Assembly (NCBI GenBank): GCA_030522415.1
Contig: CM060113.1
Coordinates: forward strand, 3,062,967 to 3,126,966
DNA: 64,000 nt
Source: Channallabes apus
Lineage: Eukaryota; Chordata; Actinopteri; Siluriformes; Clariidae
Reading direction: 5' to 3'
Positions 35,655 through 47,546 of the stretch are shown here, one piece after another; position 1 is the first letter of the stretch, and each line of letters begins with the position of its first letter. The notes under the pieces are model-generated. The model had not been told where the DNA came from, did no database searches, and was given only the letters and a program-made list of their open reading frames with translations. Made by a program: the position numbers and the translations under genes.

Positions 35655-37282
35655 ATTGGAACGAAATAAGCTATTGGACGTGTATGTAACTTTTAAATCA
35701 GAAGAGCTCCGGGTGAACTTGCATTCCCCTCCCCGAGAGCAGCTCTCATGTGGTCAGTGATGTCTTACTGATATTTGGAGGCTTCTGTAAAATTTTAAGA
35801 AGCTGTAAGGTTGTTTTTTTTTCAACACGTAAGCTTTTTCCTTTTGATGTACTTTCTCTTGTGAGCACATGATATAGGGTTGCACCCTTTTTTTTTATAG
35901 ACAGCTTGATAAAATAAGAATCAACTTGCCAGAGGCTGAAACATTCCACCTGGATCGTGTACTGAACATCTGACATAAAAAAAAAACTGGAGGTTTCTTT
36001 AAGTTAAACGTAAAGCATAAGAGCAATCTGATTTTACCGCTACATGCTGTGACTGAAGTAGATAAAAGGAATCACAAACCTATGAATTGGTCCTGCATTT
36101 TACTTTTCTTCCTATTTTTAAACAATATCGCTTTTTTTCTTTAATGATTGCAGCACTTCCCTTAAAGTCGCCACGACGTCTCATGTGGTCCGGCTGGCTT
36201 GTTTCATCTTGTGTGTTACACTCTTACACAGAAATGCCGGACCCTGGGGGGGGGGGGGCGGTTGGCTTTGACGAAGTGTGAGCAGAAATGAGGTTCACTC
36301 GGCGTTGGCTGGCTGATGTAGAAGCGAGACTCGCTTGGTCAGGAGGGACACACCGAGAAAATACGGTCATGTTTCAAAGTGCTGCTCTAACAAAGAGTGA
36401 AAATCCAATAGTTCCCTCATTAGACTTGCTGGCATTGATGTTCTACCACACATCCGGGAAGGTGTTTTGAGGGCGTTCATATGAATCGATAAGTCAGACT
36501 CAGAGTCTGGATATGAGTTGGGAGTTCAGACTGATTTAGTGGCCACTTCCTTCCTTTATGTTCAGCGGTGCACTGACGACTGTCTGGTTTTTTTACCGTT
36601 GTTTGCCACTGAGATTAAAAGGCCAGAGGACAAATGTTTAACTTTGAATAGTGAAAAATGATACCTGTGAAAGAAAGAACCAGCATTTGGGTCTCTTTTA
36701 GTAAAAAGCTGGGATTTTTCTATGGAATTACAGAGTGGTTTCGGTGTAGTCTCTGATTCAGAACAGCATTATTGGAGCGACAAACTAATAGAGAGCGTTT
36801 CTCCGAGTGTGGCTCTTGGGCCGTGCTAGCGCACAGCTCATTCTGTCTAAGTGAATGAAGGGGTGGGAGAGAAGAGCTGATCCTCTTTCTCAGTCCATCA
36901 ATCTTCCTAAAGTCTTTGGGTTGGGATAATGCTACTTGAGCTGCTAGCGTCACCGCCAAGACCCCAGGGGACACGGACTAACCGCTGCGCCACTTGACGT
37001 CCATTCAGCACTGCGTTGTGGCGAGCGGCCATTGATGGCGTTTTGATGCATTTTCCCATCGATTCTTTCATAATCCCATGCTGTTAAACTGGCTTTCAGA
37101 TTCAATTTGTCTTCGCCACAGTAACAGACAGTTCATCTCAGATTTGTCATTAGACGCAGAAAGGATGAGGGGCTAAGAAGCGTCAGCTAATTACAAATGA
37201 TCCGGCAGAAAGCGGGAGGATCCGTATTCGCTTCCAACTGAGCTCTGCGGGTTTCCCACGTTGAGGACATATCCCAGATGTA

Positions 37283-37325
<43 letters not shown>

Positions 37326-37739
37326 ATCTTTCTCTGTCTCGCCATGTCTTCCATCTCTCCTTGGGTGAAGCTGAGACACCTCCAGAATTTCAAGCCAGGT
37401 AGAACGTCAAAGGGAATTTTTGATACATGAAGCAACTGAAACCAATAGAAAGTGGAAGAAGTTATTCCTGAATGTCTTGACTGTACATCAAAGTCATTTA
37501 GAACTATAAGACAGCTGTAAGGAATGAAACCTGTTTTAAAAAAAAAAATGTATATCTTTGGACCCTAAACAATAATGCAGGATGGACATATATTCCCTTA
37601 TAGTTCACCGTTATACCACTCCCCTAAAGTCCTCTATATAAATAAAAGAAAGGTTCATACGGCATGGTTATACACGTCACTCAACAGAGCCAATCAATGC
37701 TATGCTGTAGTTTACCATGTGCCGAGTAGACAGCGTGTG
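35321..37739. other. Unassigned sequence with microsatellites
   Basis: (GT)n lies at 35613-35652, a run of 14 G near 36245-36258 and (TC)n at 37288-37319. CACTTGACGTCC/GCGCAGCGGTTAGTCC on the minus strand near 36975-37003 resembles an A box only. No gene recognised. Confidence 0.5.
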
Positions 37740-38010
37740 GGGAAGACATAATCCTCAAGAAACAGAAAAAGAATTGAGACGTAATAGATGGTGAAAGAAG
37801 TACAACTTGGCGTAAAACAAGGCGTAAGATTCTCAACCTGGTACCCAGAATGTGATTTCTTTGTATTAATAAGTTAGACAGAGAGTTCTGCTGTACAGAA
37901 AGACAGAGAGACATGTACGTGGGCTTCAACCTGAAATAATAATAATAATAATAATATTGATATCACTCATTACATTAAAGCTCGTCAGATTATTTTTAGC
38001 TTTAACTCTT
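37740..38010 (+). repeat. Unclassified dispersed repeat, copy 3 (diverged)
   Basis: AACAAGGCGTAAGATTCTCA, then TTAATAAGTTAGACAGAGAG and ACATTAAAGCTCGTCAGATT correspond to 61515-61690. An (AAT)n run is present at the same place in both. It is clearly older than copies 1 and 2. Confidence 0.75.
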
Positions 38011-38764
38011 TCCACAAACTCTTTTCCACCAGTGTTAGATGAAGTGAATCATGAATGCCAACTCTCAGTACTCTCTGTAACCCCATGTTCTTCAGTTTGT
38101 TTTGCAATGAGCCTCTATTTTGATTTTGGTCACATCTCCACTGATATCACTTGACCCACACCAGTGATCCTGGGATTGATTATGGATACGTCATTGATTG
38201 CACACACACTTGGGTGTGTTGTGACCTCTGCTTTGTCCTGACTACAACTCTTAGCTTATCCATTAAAAAAAGAATTGAACCTGTGACCTGTCATATCTGC
38301 CTGCACGCTACACAGCATTAGTCCATGTTGTCCATGTCCGACATGACATTTGTGTGCATCTGATTTCTGTGCTGGAAAAAGAATGGAAACAATACCAATG
38401 CGTGTCTGAGGTGAAGGCCGTCTAGCCTTGTTTATTACAGATTCCTCTGAGACCTTGTTAGCTCGTCTGATTAGTGCATTTCACAGAAAGAAATCATTCT
38501 GTTTCTGCTAAGTGTGTGGTTCTGAATGCAGAGCTTAGCCGTTGTGTCTTAGAGCAAAAAGAAGCAAAAAATGAAGCAAAACAGTAGAGCAGAGAACATG
38601 ACAGGGAGGTAGTATCTGTAAGAAACCCAGAGACTCTGAGGTATGTGGGGTCAAACTTCAGCACAGTGCTGTCTAAACACCAATGCATTATTCACTCTAT
38701 GCATCCAGGAGACTAGAGTGTGAACTTTAGAGTGGAGAGAAAAAGGAGAGAAATACAATGAGAG
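38011..38764. other. Unassigned sequence
   Basis: No recognisable feature. Confidence 0.5.
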
Positions 38765-38891
38765 AAAAGAGTTATAGACTTGAGCCACGCTCATTTCTTA
38801 CTCATATTTAATTACATTACATGATGTAGATTAAATTAAAGAAATGGGAGCAAATGTTTTACCGCAACAGGCTGCAAAGTGCCTAAGGATA

Positions 38892-39605
38892 TAGTGCTAC
38901 CTGACCATGAGGTACTACCGTGCTACCTGACCATGAGGTACTACCGTGCTACCTGACCATGAGGTACTACCGTGCTACCTGACCATGAGGTACTACCGTG
39001 CTACTTGACCATGAGGTACTACCGTGCTACCTGACCATGAGGTACTACCGTGCTACCTGATCATGTTACCTCAGCATGAAAACACCCTGCCTCACCATGC
39101 ATTTGCCTCAGCATACAAAACATTTTCAGTATTCGAAGCATTTTCAGCATACGAGCGAACGGGCCGGGCCGAACCGAACCGAACCGAGCGCTGGCTGAGT
39201 CACTCGTATGTAGTCGGCCTGGGAGCTGCTCAAAACTTGTTTGCGTCTGTGGGGTTTTTTTTGCATTTTGTGCAAGATTTAGTGAAGACATAGCACCATG
39301 GGTCCCAAGAATGTTACCAAGGACGACAGGATAAAGAAAACAGAGCTTTTTTTTTTCAAAGCCAAATGAATCATAAATTAAGGTTAAATGAGCTTTAATA
39401 TCTATTTATTCCATGTTTAACTTCATTTACATGTTTTTTTTTTTTTTATTATTATAGTGTTGGAAATTGATAATATTAGTAATAGTAACAAGAAGCCTGG
39501 AATGGATTATCTGCATTTACATTATTTCCTAAGGGAAGTAATAAAAATTTTAGAATTAAAGAACCACCTCCTGAATGGATTAAATTCATATCCGAGGTAC
39601 CACTG
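38892..39605 (+). mobile_element. Pogo/Tigger-like transposon relic with expanded terminus
   Basis: The right end reads TCCGAGGTACCACTG then TA, the standard Tigger terminus. The left end TAGTGCTACCT after TA (38890-38891) is a decayed mirror of it. Inside, CAGCATACGAGCGAACGGGC and the start-like sequence ATGGGTCCCAAGAATGTTAC (39298) resemble the 5' region of a jerky/CENP-B-type transposase, but the frame ends after about 23 codons. The transposase body is deleted. Confidence 0.85.
38894..39066. repeat. 26-bp minisatellite at the Tigger terminus, 6.7 units
   Basis: The unit GTGCTACCTGACCATGAGGT plus ACTACC starts at 38894, 38920, 38946, 38972, 38998, 39024 and 39050. The units are almost identical; one has TACTTG in place of TACCTG and the last has CTGATCATG. 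Each unit starts with the transposon's terminal motif. Confidence 0.95.
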
Positions 39606-40010
39606 TACAACTTAAGAACTGGTTGTTTCTGTAACAGCCTCAGCAGCGACCTCATTTCCCCTCTCGTCTGTTCCGACCACTCAGCATTCAGCATCAGCAG
39701 TAAACTAATCACCGGCCTGATCATCTGTCATCATCCGCATCCGGGTCATGCCTAAAGTATGCTCGAATAATTAATGGGACAATGTGTGGTTTAACAAACA
39801 GAAAACATTCCACTGAAACTGCTCAAGCACAGAGACTGGACTGAAAATAAGAAACTTGACAAAATAAAAATTTGCCAAAAAATTTGAGCAAAAAAAATCC
39901 TTCGTGAGGAATGTAGAACTATTCCTCAAGACTACATTGAAAATACAAGAAAGTCAGTTTTATTGGAAACAAAATATGAAGAAATGACTGGTTAAAATAT
40001 TTTATACAGT

Positions 40011-42861
40011 AATATACTGTATATCGATTATTAAAGGGCCCATGCCAGAGCCCTCGCTTGGGGGCATTAAGTAGCTGCTTAGCCACTTTGCTCATGCCTA
40101 GGGTCACCTACAGTATGAGGTGGTTGCCAAATTTCTCACAACAACAAATAGGGTACAGTGACAACTGAACTGTACGATCAATAATAGGTTGCTATACTGT
40201 AATAGGTAGATGTAAAAAATGGCACTTCAATATATAACTTAAAATGAGCTTGGCCTCCAGATAGATTGGCCTAAAGAGAGGAGTAGAGTGCGAAATATAA
40301 TTGTACCACTTTCACACTCTTCTATGTCCAGCCTGAGGCTAGCTACAATGATGAGGCTGCATGGTGGTGTGACGGTGTGACCGTAGGCAGCTGACCTTCT
40401 CAAAGCTATGCTTTTAATTAGAGTCATAATATGACTTCTTTTCATCCTGAGTTTCATAAGGTTGATTTTGTAATAATCCATGTCCTCATATAATGCTTAA
40501 TTCACTTCCCATCACATCTTCAGCATCTTTACAAGTGCGCTGCTTGAAATGGAATTGATGCAGATGGAAAATATTGAGGATGGATTTGTCTGTTTAACAG
40601 CAGCACCAAAGACAAAATCCGCAAATTGCGTTAATAATATCACGTTGCCTTTGTTCCTGCCAGGTGGTAAAATTAATTAGCATAAAACAGCGCCGTAATT
40701 GTACCAGCGTGATTTATTTGGCACGGCCCTGAGAATATTGTGTAAATACTGTCAAAAGCAAAATGGCTCCCCAGAAAGCTGTAAATCTCTTGCTCGAACA
40801 CACAGCATTAACCCTGATAATCTCACAAACCCCAGTGCAGAATGATGGCAGAACCTATCTAATGCACTCAGTCTCGGATTGACCCTGAGGTCTACGCGCT
40901 ACTGTTCATTTCTGCTGCGTGATGCAGTGATGCATGTACTGCTGGATGTACCTGCCACGAGACTGTATTCATAGAATTGATTCGAAAACCTAGAAGGCAA
41001 GGTAAGAGAGCAATGTCTGGAGCTCAAGGTGAAAAGCAAAGCTGTATTTGGGTCAAACCTTGAAGTCAAGTTAGGCCAAGGTTTTCCGTATGAAACAAGC
41101 TTGACTAGCATTCAGGCTTTCACTGAAAAATGCAAAGCACAGAAGATGACATACAGTACGTAGTACCTTAATCCACATGGGTAATAAAAGTGTGCACTTG
41201 AGTCGAATTAAAAAAGAATTAATAACGAAGACATGGTATATGCTGAGCATCCTAAATAAAAGTAGGCTTTCCCAAAGGGACCAGTGTTTTTAAGCGTTCC
41301 AATCCAGTGACATTGAGATATTGTTCTGTACGTTTTTTCCCCCCATCTGCATTGCTGAAGATGCATTGATGAGATTTGATGAAGAGCACACCTGGGGACA
41401 TCTTCAGTCCACCAACTGATCAGTAAAGAATGTGCAGAAAGAGGAATAAGTATGTCTGGGAACTCCCAGGTGTGGCTTCTTTAAGATGATGAGAGAGAGC
41501 GTGAGAGAGTCTTGAATAAATAGATAGAAAATAACTCAGGAAAGCCCGGAAAGTGTGGGTTTGTGGAATTCTTTCAAGATTTACAGAGGTTTTGAAGTTG
41601 TTTTTAGATGTATGGAAGGTTTTTTTTTTTATGTATATAGTTTATTTTTTGTTGCCCCGATTCAGACTACAGGTATCTGATAAACTAACTCTAATTAATT
41701 GGGGTAAAGATAGCAGGGCAAATCTTATCTGGGGTTCAAGTAGCATAGTTACATAAGCAGATTTGTTTTGCATTGAATAACTCGATACGACTGGACAGAA
41801 TTGTTGGTAGATTATTGGTTAAGCCATAAGTGGGTACGGTTTTGGTATGGCAAGGAGTAGATTATTAGGAACGCCATTGATTAATTGAAGGGTACAAGGC
41901 TGAGTTGGTGTAGATTCCAGATAAAGACAGGGTTAAAGATGAGCATTTGTTGTGATGGGGTTGGGGTTGTTTACTCTGGGTTAGGGTAGGTTTATAATCA
42001 TATGAGCATGAGTGGGTACTGATAGAGGGAGAAACAAGCTTGGAATGAACTATGGGAAAGGAACAGATTGGGTTATTTGCAGGAAACTGTTAAGTTTGCC
42101 CTAGACGGTGTTAAATTTCCCTTTCTCTTTGTTCTCTGTGAATTATTCCTCATCTCTTATATGGCAATACTTCCTAGGTGGCCAGGTGTCTGTAAAATAC
42201 CCCTTTTCCCTGTTGTCCTTTGGAACATGCAGATGAGTCACGATCTTTTGATGTAGTGACGGATGGACATGACACAATTGTACTCAGGAAATGAAACACG
42301 ACTTAAATGCCTTCCTCTATCTGTGAATAAACTAAAGAACATTCAGACAGCATTGTGTGTGTGTGAGTTTTTGTTTGTCTGTGGTCCTTCTCTCTGTCAG
42401 TAATTACTATGTTGGAGGTCACCGGTAAAAGCAGAGCTGGGGACAGACTAAGTATTTGACAGTTTGATAAGGACAGTTTGTATTTGGTAGGGGTAAAGTG
42501 GGAACAAGGCTGGAACAGATTTATTAGTGGTGCCAGGACTGGGGTATTTACTGGAAGGGGTCAGGGCAGTTGGTAAGGGTATGGTGATGGAGTGTTATAT
42601 AGGACAGAAGAGGGCTAAATGATTATCATGGGACCAACAAGTGTAGAATATTGATTATTAAAGATTAGATTTTTTAAGCACAGTACTGGGATTATTTGTA
42701 GTGTATAATGCAGGAAAATTAGCCTTCATGAGTAACATGTAGTTTACAGTACAGTAAAAGTGTTTTTTTACAAAATCCCAGGTTGTTAGGACGTTGTGGT
42801 AGGGTCAGGGTCAGCTATAATATTCTGCTCTTTAAGCAAAGAAGGTTTAGGGACTTGTTCA
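40011..42861. other. Unassigned, apparently low-copy DNA
   Basis: Nearly 3 kb without a recognised transposon. The stretch 40600-40780 has several AATTAATTAG/TAATTG words and looks single-copy. G-rich GGGGTTGGGGTT and GGGTTAGGGTAGG words occur at 41950-41995. No gene identified. Confidence 0.4.
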
Positions 42862-43030
42862 AGGCATTTAGCAGATGCTCTTATCCACTTGCATTTTTAT
42901 CTCATTAAACATGTGAGCGGCTGAAGGTTAAGGCTGTTGCTCAAAGAGACAACCTGGCGGTCGTGGGATTTTAACCTGGGACCTTCCGAATTGTAGTCCA
43001 ATGCCTTAACACCTGAGCTACACTTGACCC
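42862..43030 (-). mobile_element. SINE family B
   Basis: On the minus strand the head (AGCTCAGGTGTTAAGGCATT), the B-box region, TCTTTGAGCAACAGCCTTAA and the tail AAGTGGATAAGAGCATCTGC follow in order. The copy is nearly complete, though diverged. Confidence 0.8.
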
Positions 43031-43474
43031 CACATATTAGGCATAGCACGAAAATTGATTTCATCAATCTCTTCTTGGTTTGGTGTAACCGAAGTTTGCA
43101 AACCAACTAGGTGCATACTGCCACCTGCTGGAGGGTGAAAATACGCAGGTGTACCCGAGTAAAGAGAAAAATAATAACGTGAACACTGGCCAGTGGGAGG
43201 ATGAGTGCGGGAGTGACAGCTTGGCAGTACTCAGGCTTGAACCTCCAACCTCCAGTTCCCCGTTTTCAAACTTTTTGCTAAAGACTTATACAAGCTCAAA
43301 ATTGTGGCTTTCTGTGAATCTGGAATCAGTAGTAAAGATGGAGATACGGTGAAATTAGCCAGTGTTACTTAAAGGCATGGATGTGCTACCATGTGCTGCA
43401 CTACACAGAGACCTGCGATGAAAGGCGCAATGCTATGGAGGATCTTATATACATCACAACCTCCAATTGGGAAC
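43031..43474. other. Unassigned sequence
   Basis: No recognisable feature. Confidence 0.5.
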
Positions 43475-43600
43475 AGAGGCAGTTCAGTGGATTAGACATT
43501 TAATTACTGTGGAGCGTCACAGGTTCAATCACCAGCACCACCGAAATGCTCTGGATAAGGGTATCTGACAAATTCTTTAAACGTAAAATGTGTAATCCCA
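43475..43600 (+). mobile_element. SINE family B-like, short form
   Basis: GGCAGTTCAGTGGATTAGAC (A box), CACAGGTTCAATCACCAGCA (B box) and the tail ATGCTCTGGATAAGGGTATC are joined with the central body missing. Confidence 0.7.
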
Positions 43601-44545
43601 ATGTTCACTTGCAGATGTACTGATTTTAACCTGTACACCTTATCATGGTTTTCATGTAAAAGAAAAATCAACAAAAAAAAGTTCATTAACTAGTGAAACT
43701 ATTCTGGTGCCTAAAACTCCTGGCTGTCATGTAACATGGAGGCATTTCTGTGTGTGGCCAAAGAAGCTACTTCTGAAGTTTGTGCAACATGGACGTGCCC
43801 AATATTGCTTCCATAAAAATTTCAAGTCGATATCTTTAGCCGTTTTGGAGAGATGATTTTATATGTGGCCCCCAAAATGGCCATTTTTCAGCATTATACT
43901 GTCTTGCTTTAAACAATAATAATTAAAAATGAAAATTATTCATATTTCTTTATGAGTGTTGATACTAAAATTGGCATAAACTTCTAGAAGCATATGACCT
44001 GTAAAAATAGTTTTACCCAAGGCTTATCACTTTTCATAGATTGTTAGAGTAGCAAAAATAAAAAAAAAGTGGGAACTTGGCTTTAACTGTTGAGCTGCGC
44101 TGCCTCTAGTAAGTTCATACATCAGTACAGCGTTATTGGTATCAGGACTGACACTGATTTCTAATAAACGTAAGTCTGGTTCGATCTTTTTTTCGCCGCT
44201 GCGTAGCTATAGCACCGGGGTTGTATGTTTCAATTAGGGAAGTTTATTGTCGAATTTCTGATTAGTCAAATAGACTCTGCATTACAGGAGACTCCCACTC
44301 AGGCCTGCAATTCCATCCTAAGTGATGAGTGTGATATTGAGAAAGCGGAAGTGTGAGGACACACACACACACGTGTTTGTCTGCGTGTATGTCAAGCTGC
44401 CCCCAGCAGAACAGACCTGCCCTGGAATAATGAGGTTTTTGACACCAGCCAGTTGTTCTTGAGAAGGTGAGGCAGAGTCACAGGAAAAGTCAAAGCTCCA
44501 GTCCCTCTCATCACACAGCTGCTGCGCTTTCATTAACAACACACA

Positions 44546-44580
<35 letters not shown>

Positions 44581-44796
44581 TCGCATTCTCATGCTGGAAA
44601 GTCAAACAATCCACCAATTAAAATCTAATCTGCTGTTTGGAATCCGATTCTGTTCGTGCTGACCGTAATTCTATTTATATCTGTTTTAATTTCCATCACT
44701 GTTTTGGCTTCGTATGCTGATCCAGATGTTTTATATTTATGCATTTTTAATATAACTTGTATATGAGTTAAGTAAGACATTGTAAATCTAAAAGTT

Positions 44797-44882
<86 letters not shown>

Positions 44883-45036
44883 TGAAGCTCAAAAGCCTTA
44901 TTCCCTGAAGCTTTAACAAGGCAGTTCTCAGGTCGAGGCTCACAGCAAACCTATTATAAGCATTTTATTTATTATAGAGGTTGAATGTGACCCCAGATTC
45001 AAGGTGAAGGAACACGACCCTTAGCGATACAACATG

Positions 45037-45070
<34 letters not shown>

Positions 45071-45577
45071 GCATCATGTTACCTTGAACAAGCCATATAA
45101 TATCTGCCTAAATCTTATCTTATCTATTAAAAATTACATATTTTTTAAGACACAATTGAAACACACACACACAATGAAGGTTTCTCTGCTGTCTGTATTG
45201 ACAAATTGAGTTCACGGCAGCAGCTGTGCCACTACTTAGCAGGTATATTTTGCCATTTCTTTGCACTTATATATGGAAATGTGGGCGTGTTACTGAGTCT
45301 ATGTAGAAATATATGGAAATAAGACCAGCTCTGTCTGGACACGTCTTAAAACTATAGTTGGAAATGTAAATGTAGGTATTCATTTTGTACATATATGGCT
45401 ACGGCACTTAACTCATATATTGACCATAACATCATGACATCTGTTCGCCATGACCCCGCCCACTTCTGGATGGCGAAAGGGACCTTACTTGCAAGAACCA
45501 CATTCGAAACCGGTCACAGAAGCACTTTCAGCGAGAAAACTCATCTGCAAAGCTAACTTTCATCTAACACAAGGCTG
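43601..45577. other. Unassigned sequence with long CA/TG tracts
   Basis: (CA)n lies at about 44539-44580, an 80-bp (TG)n at 44801-44881 and (CA)n at 45039-45069. Between them I see no gene. Confidence 0.6.
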
Positions 45578-45578
45578 A

Positions 45579-45690
45579 ATCCCAAATCCCTCCCTGACCC
45601 CTAATCAAGGGCACTAATTGGTGTGTGGAACAAGGGACACACATACATAGTGCACTAGCTTTCCAATTAACACTATTTGGGATTCAACGC
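45579..45690. mobile_element. Small MITE-like inverted repeat
   Basis: TGAATCCCAAAT (about 45583) is mirrored by ATTTGGGATTCA (about 45675), enclosing a TAGTGCACTA-type motif. Similar short elements with ATCCCAAAT ends are common in fish as I recall. I could not find a clear target duplication. Confidence 0.5.
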
Positions 45691-45849
45691 CAGAAAAGTG
45701 TGAGTATTACCTAACGATACCTGCGCATCATCTTATGAAGCGTAAATCACATAGAATCTCATTTGCAACAGAACACTGAATGAATAACACTAACGCTAGC
45801 AGAGTCTGAGTCAATCACATTACGATAACAAATTAAACCCCAATATTAA

Positions 45850-46110
45850 TTTAATCTCCTTTTACCTTCTTCATCCATTTTCGCAATTCTGTGTGAAACT
45901 CTGAAAGTTCGATGCGATGCTGCAACAAGTTGTTTGCGATGTTTTTAGTGCCACATGGTTCTAGAGCGGAAGAGGAGGAGAGATCAGGAAGACCTTCAAC
46001 GAGCTCAACCCCGGGAAATGTCAAAACCGTCCAGCAACTTGTGGACAGCAACTTCGTCATACGGAACAGTCGCGGGCGATCCTCACGTGTGATTTGAACA
46101 TGTGTCGTCA
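45850..46110 (+). pseudogene. Mariner-type transposase N-terminal relic
   Basis: The plus-strand frame contains RSGRPSTSSTPGNVKTVQQL, then VDSNFVIRN. This resembles the linker and second helix-turn-helix of mariner transposases, which typically read GRPSTS...V...V. The upstream part is frameshifted. Nothing of the catalytic domain remains. The assignment rests on one short motif. Confidence 0.55.
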
Positions 46111-46501
46111 CAAGGCTGCTGATTGTACGGAGCTACAGTCTTCTCAGTGGAAGAGCCACATCATCTCCACGACTGAAAAAGGCGAGGTAGGTCCACAGCT
46201 CGAACGAGAGAATTTTTTGACATCCTCAACATTGCGTGTCAAGAATTTGTCCCCAGGGGCCCCAGACCGAAAATTTACTGCAAAAAAATTGAGCTTGTAA
46301 ACAGAGCTAATCTCAAAAGGTATTTTATACCACCTCATATTAGAATGTAGTTTCATAGGCTTGATTTGTGTAACACGAACTAATCTGACATGTTCTCTAA
46401 CAAAACTTCTAAGACATATTAATGAATCTGTTTATAACATTTACAACTTTCACTCCTAACACAGATAGTCAGAGATACTGTAGCTCACAGAGGTTTTAAA
46501 A

Positions 46502-46525
46502 GATGATGATGATGATGATGATGAT
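46502..46525. repeat. (GAT)8, left target duplicate of the LINE
   Basis: Eight GAT units, matching exactly eight units at 53188-53211 beyond the other end of the LINE. Confidence 0.85.
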
Positions 46526-47546
46526 TCAATTCAATTTTTTCAATTCAATTTTATTTGTATAGCGCTTTTAACAATTGACATTGTCTCAAAGCAGCTTTAC
46601 ACAATCAAAAGAATTATTTACGTTTGTATGGAATGTGAATGTGTATGAATCAAAATGGTCAGATAGTCCCTGGTGAGCAAGCCCGAGGGCGACAGTGGCA
46701 AGGAAAAACTCCCTGAGATGGTAATAGGAAGAAACCTTGAGAGGAACCAGACTCAACAGGGAACCCATCCTCATCTGGGTGAAACAGATAGCAGGAAATG
46801 ATCTGCATTTATAGAGTGTGTTAGGTGGCAGGCAGGTCAGCTATAATAGTTGATCTTAATTGATGTTAAAATGGAGTCCAGTAGTTATTGGAGACTCAGA
46901 TAGACTTGTAGAAAGTTCCAGTCCTGAACTATCGAATTGTCAAGTCCTCAGAGAAACAGCTGACAACACCAGTCGAGGCCAGAACCGTCTTCTAAGTAGA
47001 TATAATCATCCCCAGACACCAGACGCATCCCAAAGAGACACACGGGGCATCCATGCGACAAGACCTCCAGCCAGAAGCGGGGCACCAGGATGGGTCAGAC
47101 AGGTCCGGAGGGCAGAGGGAGTCTGGATCACTGGCAGCTCAGGAATGACATGTGTAGCTCGACAGAGAGAGAGAGAGAGAAAGAGTGAAAGGGGGAGACA
47201 GGGGGAGAGAGGAAAGAGAAAGAGGGGGAGGAAGAGAAGAAGAAGAGAGATGGCAGGTAGGTCTGGTCACAGTCACATAATGTATAATGTGAATGTATAT
47301 TTACTGTAGAGTGCAAACAGGGACTCCGGCAGGACTAACTATGACAGCATAACTAAAAGGGAGAGCCAGAAGGAAACACAAACATGAGGGGGAACTGAGA
47401 TGTAAAGCAAACAATCACCTCACCGTCAACAAACCTGAGTGATCAAATGAGACTGAGGAAGACAGCATCTAAACATACCAGTTCACCATAATACTCTACG
47501 TCCATGAGTCCCCCAGATCTGCTCCTTTACCTTATGGCAAATCTAT
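46526..47546 (-). other. LINE 3' UTR and tail
   Basis: The UTR contains a purine/pyrimidine-skewed stretch (47161-47252) and the strongly conserved 3' block seen at 10188-10563 (GATGAGGATGGGTTCCCTGT in minus-strand reading). It ends GCGCTATACAAATAAAATTG and a few TTGAA-type units. That tail is probably what the RT recognises for target-primed reverse transcription (family knowledge plus inference). The frames at 46860-47309 and 46586-46774 lie in this UTR and are not genes. Confidence 0.85.

Larger units (their letters stand above)
38765..40010 (+). mobile_element. 0.5-kb MITE, copy 2, split by a Tigger element
   Basis: The left half (38765-38889) has GACTTGAGCCACGCTCATTT and AAATTAAAGAAATGGGAGCA. 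The right half (39606-40010) resumes with CTGTAACAGCCTCAGCAGCG and CTCATTTCCCCTCTCGTCTG and ends AAAATATGAAGAAATGACTG. The order matches copy 3 at 56863-57358, where the join is uninterrupted. Confidence 0.85.

Noticed and set aside
38894..39066. CRISPR-like array
   Set aside because: The 26-bp units are directly contiguous with no spacers, and the genome is a vertebrate's.
46860..47309. 149-residue plus-strand frame
   Set aside because: Lies antisense in the conserved 3' UTR of the LINE, with purine-rich simple sequence at its end.
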